A program made the position numbers and the translations under genes. The notes beneath the pieces were generated by a model. That model ran no database searches. It saw only the letters and a list, made by a program, of their open reading frames with translations, and had not been told where the DNA came from. 64,000 nucleotides of DNA, taken from the NCBI RefSeq assembly GCF_015694735.1, contig NZ_JADQDP010000003.1, forward strand, positions 372,001 through 436,000. Direction: 5' to 3'. Positions 51,197 to 57,733 of the stretch are shown here, one piece after another; positions within the stretch are counted from its first letter, which is position 1; each line of letters starts with the position of its first letter. The DNA is from Hymenobacter properus. Its GTDB lineage: Bacteria; Bacteroidota; Bacteroidia; Cytophagales; Hymenobacteraceae.

Positions 51197-51580
51197 ATGA
51201 AACTCATCAGCCCGAAATTTATCCGTTCCATTGCCCCGCAGCTCGATTTGCTTAACACCATCGGCGGCGGCGTGGCCCAGCCCCAGTTGCGCGTCGACCA
51301 GCGCCCGAAAGGCGTAATTCTGCGCGTAGCCATGCCTACGGTGCCGGCCGACAGCTTCCGCGTGGTGCTCAACCAGCAGCGCCTCACCGTGTTCGGCGAG
51401 TACCGCCACCAGCCCGACGACCAGCTGGCCGCCCCGCTCTTCGTGCAGACGCTCGACTTGCCCAACAACCTCGACCTGACGCGCATCGACGCCGTGCACG
51501 AAGGCCACGAGTTGCAGGTGCGCATCCCCTTCGTCAGCCCCACCGACCAGCAGCGCGAAATCGACATTCGCCACAATTAA
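51197..51580 (+). CDS. Hsp20/alpha-crystallin family small heat shock protein
   Basis: A 127-residue small heat shock chaperone. The alpha-crystallin domain is visible: GVILRVAMPTVPADSFRVVLNQQRLTVFGEYRH, then PLFVQTLDLPNNLDLTRIDAVHEGHELQVRIPFV, which ends in the conserved L-x-V-x-I-P-like element. The N-terminal arm is short (about 35 residues) and the C-terminal extension brief. It should prevent aggregation of unfolded proteins in the cytoplasm. It stands alone and is followed by a terminator. Confidence 0.85.
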   Translation: MKLISPKFIRSIAPQLDLLNTIGGGVAQPQLRVDQRPKGVILRVAMPTVPADSFRVVLNQQRLTVFGEYRHQPDDQLAAPLFVQTLDLPNNLDLTRIDAVHEGHELQVRIPFVSPTDQQREIDIRHN

Positions 51581-51629
51581 TCTGGGCGCACATCCCGAAT
51601 TAATTTAGCTGGCAATCTGTTTATTAACT

Positions 51630-51688
51630 ATCTATAACGCCGGGACCGACCGGCACCGCAGTCCATCGATAACGCCGGGTCCGACCGG
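51630..51688. repeat. 24-bp direct repeat downstream of the hsp20 gene
   Basis: ATAACGCCGGG-CCGACCGG occurs twice: 51630-51653 and 51665-51688, a period of 35 bp, with two differences. It lies between the hsp20 stop and its terminator; role unknown. Confidence 0.7.
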
Positions 51689-51720
51689 TTACTTTTTAAG
51701 TTTCCAGGTTCCACCATTGA

Positions 51721-51752
51721 GCCACCGCCCGCAGCGGTGGTTTTGTTTTTTA
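51721..51752 (+). terminator. intrinsic terminator downstream of hsp20
   Basis: Stem CCACCGC/GCGGTGG (51722-51740, with a short loop), then TTTTGTTTTTTAA. It lies on the plus strand 140 bp after the hsp20 stop. Confidence 0.85.
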
Positions 51753-51754
51753 AC

Positions 51755-51837
51755 ATCATGCAGAGCGCAGCGAAGCATCTCGCTTGCAACAAGTAATTAG
51801 TTACCCCGAGCGAGATGCTTCGCTGCGCTCTGCATGA
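51755..51837. repeat. palindromic intergenic repeat, copy 9 (C-type arm)
   Basis: Inverted repeat with arms (A)TCATGCAGAGCGCAGCGAA...TTCGCTGCGCTCTGCATGA, stem continued by 'gcatctcgct/agcgagatgc'. Between convergent genes. The loop contains AAGTAATTAGTTAC, also seen in other copies. Confidence 0.88.
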
Positions 51838-51860
51838 CTGTTTCTTTTGCTTACGCCCAC

Positions 51861-52184
51861 TTACCCAAACAGCGGTATCAGCAGCACGAAGCTCATCAGC
51901 AGGGCCAGGTAGAACCAGCCCATCACCTGGCCGCGGTAGTGGCGCGGCAGCTTGTTGCTGAGCACCAGCATGGCCGCAATGACCAGGGCGAGGTGCAGCA
52001 CGAAGAACACCATCGTTTTGAGCCAATTGCTCACGATGGTGTTTTCAGGCTGCATCTGGTTGCTTTCGCCCAGGCCCGAGGTGAGGTATTGCAGGCCGTA
52101 GAAGGCTACCGTTTCGAAGGCCACGAAGAGCAGCAGGCCCACAAACAGCGACTCTTTCGATGATTTTTGCGAGACGTCGGCCAT
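51861..52184 (-). CDS. hypothetical small membrane protein
   Basis: A 107-residue protein with three or four hydrophobic helices (ESLFVGLLLFVAFETVAFYGLQYL, WLKTMVFFVLHLALVIAAMLVLS and GWFYLALLMSFVLLIPLFG). No family recognised. It is 5 bp downstream of the VF530-type gene on the same strand, so they probably form an operon. Confidence 0.6.
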   Translation of the reverse strand: MADVSQKSSKESLFVGLLLFVAFETVAFYGLQYLTSGLGESNQMQPENTIVSNWLKTMVFFVLHLALVIAAMLVLSNKLPRHYRGQVMGWFYLALLMSFVLLIPLFG

Positions 52185-52189
52185 GGCGG

Positions 52190-52465
52190 TTAGGGGCGCG
52201 GGCGGCCCTGCACTTCGGCCGAGCGCGCTTTGATGTAGAGGGCCTCCACTTTGGCACGGGCCCAGGGCGTGCGCCGCAAAAACGTGAGGCTGGACTTGAT
52301 GCTGGGGTTTTCGGCGAAGCAGTTCATGCGCAGGCGCGCGTCGAGCTCGGCCCAGCCGTAAGCGGCCACGAGGTATTCGAGAATGGCGGCCAGCGTGACG
52401 CCGTGCAGCTCGCTAATGAGGTGGCCGGATTCGTCGCGGGCGTCGGCGGCGCGGAGGAAAGACAT
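52190..52465 (-). CDS. VF530 family (DUF2132) DNA-binding protein
   Basis: A 91-residue small protein of the VF530/DUF2132 family, whose structure is a compact helical domain suggested to bind DNA. The signature is clear: LHGVTLAAILEYLVAAYGWAELDARLRMNCFAENPSIKSSLTFLRRTPWARAKVEALYI, with the NPSIKSSL.FLR.TPWAR.KVE block highly conserved. Function unknown in any organism. The ATG at 52465 is chosen over 52492. Overlaps the promoter area of the divergent GH25 gene. Confidence 0.9.
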   Translation of the reverse strand: MSFLRAADARDESGHLISELHGVTLAAILEYLVAAYGWAELDARLRMNCFAENPSIKSSLTFLRRTPWARAKVEALYIKARSAEVQGRPRP

Positions 52466-52562
52466 GGCAAAGGCGGATGGTGGCAAATGCAAAGTTGGCG
52501 AAAAGCCGGCGGCCGGGGCACGACGGGGCCGGGCCGGTCGTTATTTTTGGGCCGCACCGCCC

Positions 52563-53423
52563 ATGCCGAACTCCACCACCCGCCGCCCCGTGCCTCCTGC
52601 CCCACCCCGCGCCCCGCGCCGGGCCTGGCGCAGCGTGCTGCTGGCGGGGCTGTTGGCGCTGCTCACCCTGGGCACGGTATATTACTGGCGCCACCAGGTG
52701 CAGCTCAACCGCTACGCCCGCCGGGCCTGGGCTACGCTCACCAAAGGCGGCCTCACGGGCCGCGAAAAGACGCCGCTGCTGGCCGGCTACTCGGTGCACG
52801 GCATCGACGTGTCGGCCTACCAGGGCCGCATCGACTGGCCCGAGGTGGCCCGCAACAAGGTCCGTTTCGCCTTCATCAAAGCCAGCGAGGGCGCCACCAT
52901 GCGTGACGTGCGTTTTGCCCGCAACTGGCGCGAGGCCCGCAAGGCCGGCGTGCTTTGCGGGGCCTACCACTACTTCCAGCCCAACCGCGACGGCCAGGTG
53001 CAGGCCGACCTGTTTGCCCGCACCGTGCCCCTGGCGCCCGGCGACCTGCCGCCCGTGCTCGACGTGGAAGCCCCGAATTTTCACGACGTGGCCGTGCTGC
53101 GCCGCGAAGTGGCCCGCTGGCTCCGCCTCATCGAGGCGCACTACGGCGTGCGACCCATTCTCTACTCCAACCACAGCTTCTACAAGCGCCACCTGGCCGG
53201 GCACTTCGACAATTACCCGCTCTGGCTGGCGCACTACGAGGTGGAACGCCCCGCCATGCCCCGCAAGAAGTGGATAATCTGGCAGCACTCCGACGAGGCC
53301 TACGTGCCCGGCATTCGCGGCGTGGTCGATTTCAATGTGTTTCAGGGCAACTTTGAGGAGCTGCAGGCCCTGCGCGTGCCGGCACCGCCCAAAGCGCCTG
53401 CGGCCAAGCCCCAGCGCCGCTGA
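52563..53423 (+). CDS. glycoside hydrolase family 25 lysozyme
   Basis: A 286-residue N-acetylmuramidase-type enzyme, cutting the peptidoglycan glycan strand. A single N-terminal transmembrane or signal segment (SVLLAGLLALLTLGTVYYW, residues 22-40) anchors or exports it. The GH25 barrel is marked by HGIDVSAYQGRIDWPEVA (catalytic Asp), FAFIKASEGATMRD, GAYHYFQPNRDG, PPVLDVEAPNF (catalytic DxE) and YPLWLAHYEVERP...WIIWQHSDEAYVPGIRGVVDFNVF, the typical ending. The ATG at 52563 is the one before the membrane segment. It is convergent with the MXKDX gene, with a terminator between. Confidence 0.92.
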   Translation: MPNSTTRRPVPPAPPRAPRRAWRSVLLAGLLALLTLGTVYYWRHQVQLNRYARRAWATLTKGGLTGREKTPLLAGYSVHGIDVSAYQGRIDWPEVARNKVRFAFIKASEGATMRDVRFARNWREARKAGVLCGAYHYFQPNRDGQVQADLFARTVPLAPGDLPPVLDVEAPNFHDVAVLRREVARWLRLIEAHYGVRPILYSNHSFYKRHLAGHFDNYPLWLAHYEVERPAMPRKKWIIWQHSDEAYVPGIRGVVDFNVFQGNFEELQALRVPAPPKAPAAKPQRR

Positions 53424-53430
53424 GCCAACA

Positions 53431-53480
53431 AAAAGCCGCCCGGCCTGCCGCCTCCGAGGAAGCGCGCAAGCCGGGCGGCC
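53431..53480 (-). terminator. intrinsic terminator of the MXKDX protein gene
   Basis: Stem GCCGCCCGGC/GCCGGGCGGC (53435-53444 with 53470-53479), then TTTTTGTTGG on the minus strand. It also lies just after the GH25 stop and may serve both. Confidence 0.85.
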
Positions 53481-53503
53481 GTTCATATAGCTGTGCGGTT
53501 GGC

Positions 53504-53722
53504 CTACATTTTGTCTTTGGTCATGGCCTTGCCGTCGTGTTTCACGGCTTTGCCTTCTTTCTTCATCATCTTGTCTTTGGCCATTTTGCCGTCGTGTTTC
53601 ATCATCTTGCCGTCGGCTTTGGCTTCTTTTTTCATCATCTTGTCGTCGCCCTGCTGAGCGTGGGCGGCCAGGAAGGTGCACGAAAGGGCGACGGCCGAAG
53701 CCAGTTTCAATAGGTTTTTCAT
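53504..53722 (-). CDS. pentapeptide MXKDX repeat protein
   Basis: A 72-residue exported small protein. After a signal peptide (ending AAHAQ) the mature part is a low-complexity Lys/Met/Asp/His stretch with repeated KMMK, DKMM and KHDGK units. This matches the 'MXKDX repeat' group, small secreted proteins of unknown role, possibly metal-binding through Met, His and Asp. Codon use is strongly repetitive. The ATG at 53722 begins the signal peptide. It is a single gene with its own terminator. Confidence 0.75.
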   Translation of the reverse strand: MKNLLKLASAVALSCTFLAAHAQQGDDKMMKKEAKADGKMMKHDGKMAKDKMMKKEGKAVKHDGKAMTKDKM

Positions 53723-53798
53723 GGTTGTAAGTTGGTTAAAAGAGGTGGTGTTGGGTGAGAAACTCGTCCGAAAGGTGGCCGCCAATCATTAATTTCAG

Positions 53799-54242
53799 AT
53801 GAAGCAAAATCAGAAAGCCAAAATTCTATACCGCACGCCTTTGCGCTGCCTACTGTGGCTGTTGCCGGCCCTGTTTTTGCTGGCTTCGTGCGGGGGCAGC
53901 CGCAACGCTGGCACCGGCAGCACCAAAGCCCCGCGCGGCACCTATATCCAAACCGGCCTTGGCTCTTACTATGCCGACAAGTTCAATGGCCGGCCCACGG
54001 CCAGCGGCAGCACCTACCGGCCCGGCCAGATGACGGCCGCCCACAACACGCTGCCCTTCGGCACCGTCATCCGCGTCACGAACACGCGCAATGGCCGCTC
54101 CGTCGACGTGACCGTGACCGACCGGGGCCCGCACACCAAGGGCTACATCGTAGACGTGTCGCGCCGCGCCGCCGAGCAACTCGACATCGTTTCGGCGGGC
54201 GTGGTGCCGGTGCGCGTCACCGTTATCAAGGCCGCGCCGTAA
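53799..54242 (+). CDS. RlpA family septal ring lytic transglycosylase
   Basis: A 147-residue lipoprotein (lipobox LLASC, Cys31) with a double-psi beta-barrel domain: TGLGSYYADKFNGRPTASGSTYRPGQMTAAHNTLPFGTVIRVTNTRNGRSVDVTVTDRGPHTKGYIVDVSRRAAEQL. The catalytic Asp lies in DRGP, and H and E-like residues in AAHNTLPFG. It lacks a C-terminal SPOR domain, so it is a short RlpA-like protein, acting on peptidoglycan. Confidence 0.9.
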   Translation: MKQNQKAKILYRTPLRCLLWLLPALFLLASCGGSRNAGTGSTKAPRGTYIQTGLGSYYADKFNGRPTASGSTYRPGQMTAAHNTLPFGTVIRVTNTRNGRSVDVTVTDRGPHTKGYIVDVSRRAAEQLDIVSAGVVPVRVTVIKAAP

Positions 54243-54276
54243 ACCGTTTCTTTGCTTTCAGAAACACCCTCCCCAT

Positions 54277-54471
54277 ATGAACATCCGCAAGAAAGTCCAC
54301 TGGACGCTGCCGCCCGGCACCAACCGCTACGCCGCCCTCGACCTTTGGGTGCCCGCCGCCGAAGACGAAGGCTGGTCGGAAGCTGAAGTGCAATACGTCA
54401 TCAACGAAGTAGTGGAGGCCGACGACGACGCCGCTGGCCTTGAAGTGCTAGCCTGGTACACGGCGTCATAG
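54277..54471 (+). CDS. hypothetical small acidic protein
   Basis: A 64-residue soluble protein (MNIRKKVHWTLPPGTN, then ALDLWVPAAEDEGWSEAEVQYVINEVVEADDDAAGLEVLAWYTAS). No family recognised; the compact order of a strand, two acidic helices and a final Trp suggests a small folded domain. It starts 34 bp after rlpA and ends before a strong terminator, so the two are probably one transcript. Confidence 0.6.
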   Translation: MNIRKKVHWTLPPGTNRYAALDLWVPAAEDEGWSEAEVQYVINEVVEADDDAAGLEVLAWYTAS

Positions 54472-54489
54472 CCCATTTCACTATTGCTG

Positions 54490-54538
54490 AAGCCCCTTGG
54501 GCGCTGGCCGCACGCACCAGCGCCCAAGGGGCTTTTCT
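54490..54538 (+). terminator. intrinsic terminator after rlpA and the small acidic gene
   Basis: A 17-bp perfect stem AGCCCCTTGGGCGCTGG/CCAGCGCCCAAGGGGCT (54491-54507 with 54517-54533), then TTTT. Confidence 0.92.
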
Positions 54539-54659
54539 ATGGCCATTCACCAATGAATCAAAGCAAATTCAGACATTCACAATGACACTTATAACACTTT
54601 ATCATTAATTACTTTAATAAATTTTATACATAGTTCATCCATAAAGCAAGAATTTATTG

Positions 54660-54667
54660 TACTTTTG
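54660..54667 (+). promoter_or_regulatory. -7 promoter box before the alpha/beta hydrolase
   Basis: TACTTTTG in a very AT-rich stretch (54540-54680), 66 bp upstream of the ATG at 54734. No clear -33 box. Confidence 0.5.
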
Positions 54668-54733
54668 AAAACAACTTCGTCGAGATAACGCCTGAGCAGG
54701 CCATTTGAAGTCAAAAAACGGGGTTGTCTGGCC

Positions 54734-56290
54734 ATGAAACCATTCTACTACGCCCTCGTTCTCAGTACACTTGTCACTCTATCCGGCTCTTTAAGCGTCC
54801 TGGCGCACACTGCTTCGGTTACAAGGCATTCCCTGGCAGGCCGTTGGCTGGGACGACTAGAAATGCCCGGCGGCAGCCAACAGGTTGCCATCACCATTGC
54901 TGAGCAGCGCGACGGTAGCACCGTGGCCTTGCTCGAAGTGGCCGCCGCTGCATTGCAAAACACTCCGCTGCGAGTGGTGAATACCCCCGATAGCGTGGCT
55001 TTTTACGCCGACAAAGTTGGTTACCGCTTTGTGGCCCAGTCAGTAGGCGAAGGCAAGCGCCTGCGTGGGCAGTGGCAGCAGCCAGGTTTTCGGACCACCT
55101 TGGTGCTCGAGCGCCTACCCGTCGGTGGCGCACTGCCGTCGTCTGTGCTCAAAGGCAAAACGCTGGCTTACCAAACCGAAGACGTGCGCGTGAGCACGCC
55201 CGGCAGCTCCAACCCCGAGTTGGGCTTGGGCGGCACCCTCAGCATGCCTTTGGGCGCTGGCCCCTTCCCGGGCGTGGTGCTGCTGGCCGATGGCGGCCAA
55301 GCCGAGCGCGCCGTCGGTACCTACCCCCTGCTCGATGAGCTGGCCGACTACCTCACGCGGCAAGGTTTGGCCGTGTTGCGGCTCGATGGCCGCGGCACGG
55401 GCCGCTCGGCCGTCATTCCGGCGGCAAGTTCCCGCAATGAATTGGTGGCAGATGCGCAGTCGGCCCTCACTTTTCTGCGCTCTCGCACCGGAATCGACCC
55501 GCTGCGGGTAGGCCTGCTGGGACACGGCGAGGGCGCTAATGTGGCCCTGCAAGTGGCGTCGCAGGCCCCCACCCTGGCTTTTCTGGTATCGTTGGGGGCA
55601 GCGGGCGTGAATGGCCAGGAACTATTGGCCCGTCAAACCGGCTTGGTGAACCAGCCTGGCGAGCCCGACACTGCCCAGCTGGCCTGGGGCCGCAAAGAAC
55701 TACAGGTGATGACCCTGGCCCGCCGCGAGGCCAAGAAGCAACTGGCCGCCGGTGTGCCCGCGCAGCAGGTGCAGGTGCGCGTGGCCCAGGAGCAGATGCG
55801 CTTGAACACCGAAGCACAGAAACGCAGCGACGCCCTGTATAAGCGGCAGTACGCCATGCTGGAAATCATCCGGCAAACGAGCGACAACGCGCAGGCCCAG
55901 GCCATTGTGGCCAACATGCTGAAGCAGCTTTATCCCAGCCTGCCGTCGGCCACTGCCCAAAAGCGGGCCGCCCAGCTCACCAGTCCGCGGTACCGGTCGC
56001 TGCTGGCTTACAACCCGCAGGCCGACCTTGGCAAAGTGAGCTGCCCCACGCTGCTGCTGCACGGCGCCGCCGATTCGCAGGTGCTCCCCGCCGCTAACTT
56101 GCCGCTGCTCGAAAAAGGCCTCAAGGCCAACAAGCGGGTCAGCAGCCAGAAGCTCGACGGCCTTAACCACGATTTCCTGACCCCGGACAGTGCGCAAGCA
56201 CTAGCAGCGGGCACCGAGCAACGCCCTACGGCCTCGGCCGATGCGCTGGAAGCCATACGGGAGTGGGTGGTGCAGCAGCTAAAGCCGTAA
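54734..56290 (+). CDS. alpha/beta hydrolase family protein, nucleophile Ser replaced by Gly
   Basis: A 518-residue exported protein: signal peptide (1-24), an N-terminal beta-rich domain (about 30-130), then an alpha/beta-hydrolase domain with LSMPLGAGPFPGVVLLADGG, VLRLDGRGTGRS, an inserted helical region (AQLAWGRKELQVMTLARREAKKQLAAG), LLLHGAADSQVLPAANLP with the acid, and LDGLNHDF with the His. In homologs of this Bacteroidota group the nucleophile lies in GHSEGG; here the same spot reads GHGEGA, with Gly265 (GGC) in place of Ser. Asp and His are retained. It may be a pseudo-enzyme or a recent loss-of-function allele. The ATG at 54734 is clear. Confidence 0.85.
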   Translation: MKPFYYALVLSTLVTLSGSLSVLAHTASVTRHSLAGRWLGRLEMPGGSQQVAITIAEQRDGSTVALLEVAAAALQNTPLRVVNTPDSVAFYADKVGYRFVAQSVGEGKRLRGQWQQPGFRTTLVLERLPVGGALPSSVLKGKTLAYQTEDVRVSTPGSSNPELGLGGTLSMPLGAGPFPGVVLLADGGQAERAVGTYPLLDELADYLTRQGLAVLRLDGRGTGRSAVIPAASSRNELVADAQSALTFLRSRTGIDPLRVGLLGHGEGANVALQVASQAPTLAFLVSLGAAGVNGQELLARQTGLVNQPGEPDTAQLAWGRKELQVMTLARREAKKQLAAGVPAQQVQVRVAQEQMRLNTEAQKRSDALYKRQYAMLEIIRQTSDNAQAQAIVANMLKQLYPSLPSATAQKRAAQLTSPRYRSLLAYNPQADLGKVSCPTLLLHGAADSQVLPAANLPLLEKGLKANKRVSSQKLDGLNHDFLTPDSAQALAAGTEQRPTASADALEAIREWVVQQLKP

Positions 56291-56294
56291 GGGC

Positions 56295-56669
56295 CTAGCG
56301 GGCCAATGCTCTTGGCCGAAAGGCCTGGCGCAGCCACGTGCCCGTCAGGGCAGCCAGCCCACCAACCAGCCCGGCCACCAGTCCCGCCACCAGCACCAGC
56401 GCCGCTACCGAGCCGCCCAGCGGCAGCAGCTGCGCCATGCGGTGCGCCAGCAGCCCTTCGTTCTGGTAAGCCAGCCAAGCGGCAGGCAGCAACCAGCTAA
56501 GCGCCGCCCCTGCAAAGCCCGCCCAGAAAGCGACCCGGCCTGTGGGCGCAATGGCCAGCCCCACCACGAAGGCCACCACGGCCAAGCTCCACCACGGCAG
56601 GTCCAGCTGCACGGCCGAGGCCAGCACGAGAATGAGTATCGGTAAAAGCCAGGGGTTGCGCCAGTTCAT
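56295..56669 (-). CDS. hypothetical membrane protein
   Basis: A 124-residue protein with three or four membrane helices (LLPILILVLASAVQL, WWSLAVVAFVVGLAIAP, AFWAGFAGAALSWLLPAAWLAY, LPLGGSVAALVLVAGLVAGLVGGLAALTG) and a basic C-terminus (RQAFRPRALAR). No family recognised. It is convergent with the alpha/beta hydrolase gene (4 bp apart). Confidence 0.6.
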   Translation of the reverse strand: MNWRNPWLLPILILVLASAVQLDLPWWSLAVVAFVVGLAIAPTGRVAFWAGFAGAALSWLLPAAWLAYQNEGLLAHRMAQLLPLGGSVAALVLVAGLVAGLVGGLAALTGTWLRQAFRPRALAR

Positions 56670-56702
56670 GCGGGCAAGATAGTGAGCTGTGCATCAGAAA
56701 CC

Positions 56703-56876
56703 GTCATTGCGAGCGTAGCGCGGCAATCCGTCCTGTTCTCAGCGACCAGCCTAGATAACGTGAAAAAGCCCCGATACTGCGCAGTGCCGGGGCTTTAGCT
56801 TCGCTGACCTTCGGTTCTGGTAAAACGGCGTGTGTGGTTCTAACAGGACCGATTGCCGCGCTGCGCTCGCAATGAC
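56703..56876. repeat. palindromic intergenic repeat, copy 10 (E-type arm), with nested hairpin
   Basis: The longest copy: arms GTCATTGCGAGCGTAGCGCG... and ...GCGCTGCGCTCGCAATGAC, stem continued by 'gcaatccgtcctgtt/aacaggaccgattgc'. Unlike the other copies, the centre holds a separate strong hairpin (AAAGCCCCG...CGGGGCTTT, about 56765-56797). It lies between two minus-strand genes. Confidence 0.85.
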
Positions 56877-56892
56877 AGGTGCTGACTAAGGC

Positions 56893-57555
56893 TCAAGCCG
56901 CGGCCAGCACTTCCGGGTCGTTATTCGCCGGCGAGTTCACGCGCTTGCTGATGACATACTCCTGCATGGCGGCCGCATCGTAGGGCACCAGTAGCTCCTG
57001 GTGAGCTTTTAGGCCAAGGCCGTCGTCAAGCCAGGCTTGCTCAGCGGCGCGGGTAGGTAGGATGACAGGCATGCGGTTGTGGATGTTGGCCATCAGGCTG
57101 TTGGGCTCGGTGGTGATGATGGTGAAGGTGGGGTGCAGCTCGCCGGTAGCGCGGTCCACCCACTCGTCCCACAGGCCGGCGAAGGCGAAAGGCTGCTCGT
57201 TGCTGAGCAAAATGCGATGCGGCACCTTGCCGGCCGGGGTGGCCTGCCACTCGAAAAAGCTGTCGGCCAGCACCAGGCAGCGCTTGCGGCCCAGCAGCTG
57301 CCGGAAGCTGGGCTTTTCGGCCAGCGTCTCGGCCCGGGCGTTGATGGGTTTGGGGCCGGCGGCGGGGTCTTTGCTCCAGCCGGGCACCAGGCCCCAGCTC
57401 AGCAGCTGAATCTGGCCGGGGGCGGCGTTGGTGATGATGGGCAGGCGCTGCGAGGGCGCGGCGTTGTAGGTGGTTGGAGCAGCTTCGCTGAACGTGGCGT
57501 CGAAACGCTGCTCAACGGTGGGCGCCGGGGCGATGAAGGTGTAACGGCCACACAT
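56893..57555 (-). CDS. SOS response-associated peptidase (SRAP, YedK/HMCES)
   Basis: A 220-residue SRAP protein that crosslinks to abasic sites in single-stranded DNA. The N-terminal MCGRYTF exposes catalytic Cys2 after Met removal. Conserved parts are NAAPSQRLPIITN, LLSWGLVPGWSKDP, INARAETLAEKPSF, RCLVLADSFFEWQ, FAFAGLWDEW, TFTIITTEPNSLMANIHNRMPVIL (with the catalytic His) and the final W-L-D motif. Single gene on the minus strand, next to the E-type palindromic repeat. Confidence 0.95.
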   Translation of the reverse strand: MCGRYTFIAPAPTVEQRFDATFSEAAPTTYNAAPSQRLPIITNAAPGQIQLLSWGLVPGWSKDPAAGPKPINARAETLAEKPSFRQLLGRKRCLVLADSFFEWQATPAGKVPHRILLSNEQPFAFAGLWDEWVDRATGELHPTFTIITTEPNSLMANIHNRMPVILPTRAAEQAWLDDGLGLKAHQELLVPYDAAAMQEYVISKRVNSPANNDPEVLAAA

Positions 57556-57733
57556 GGGAAGGAAGAATGGGACTTGGATTTTACGCGCCAGGGCCCGGCT
57601 GCGTTGGGAATGGGGCTGCGGGTCGGTGTGCTAATTCACGACGCGCCATTCAACTTGGCCGTGCCGGCTTACATGCTGCCGCTTCTTGTCAAGTTGCCCG
57701 GGGCGCCATGTTACTTTGAGAAATTTTCCTTGC

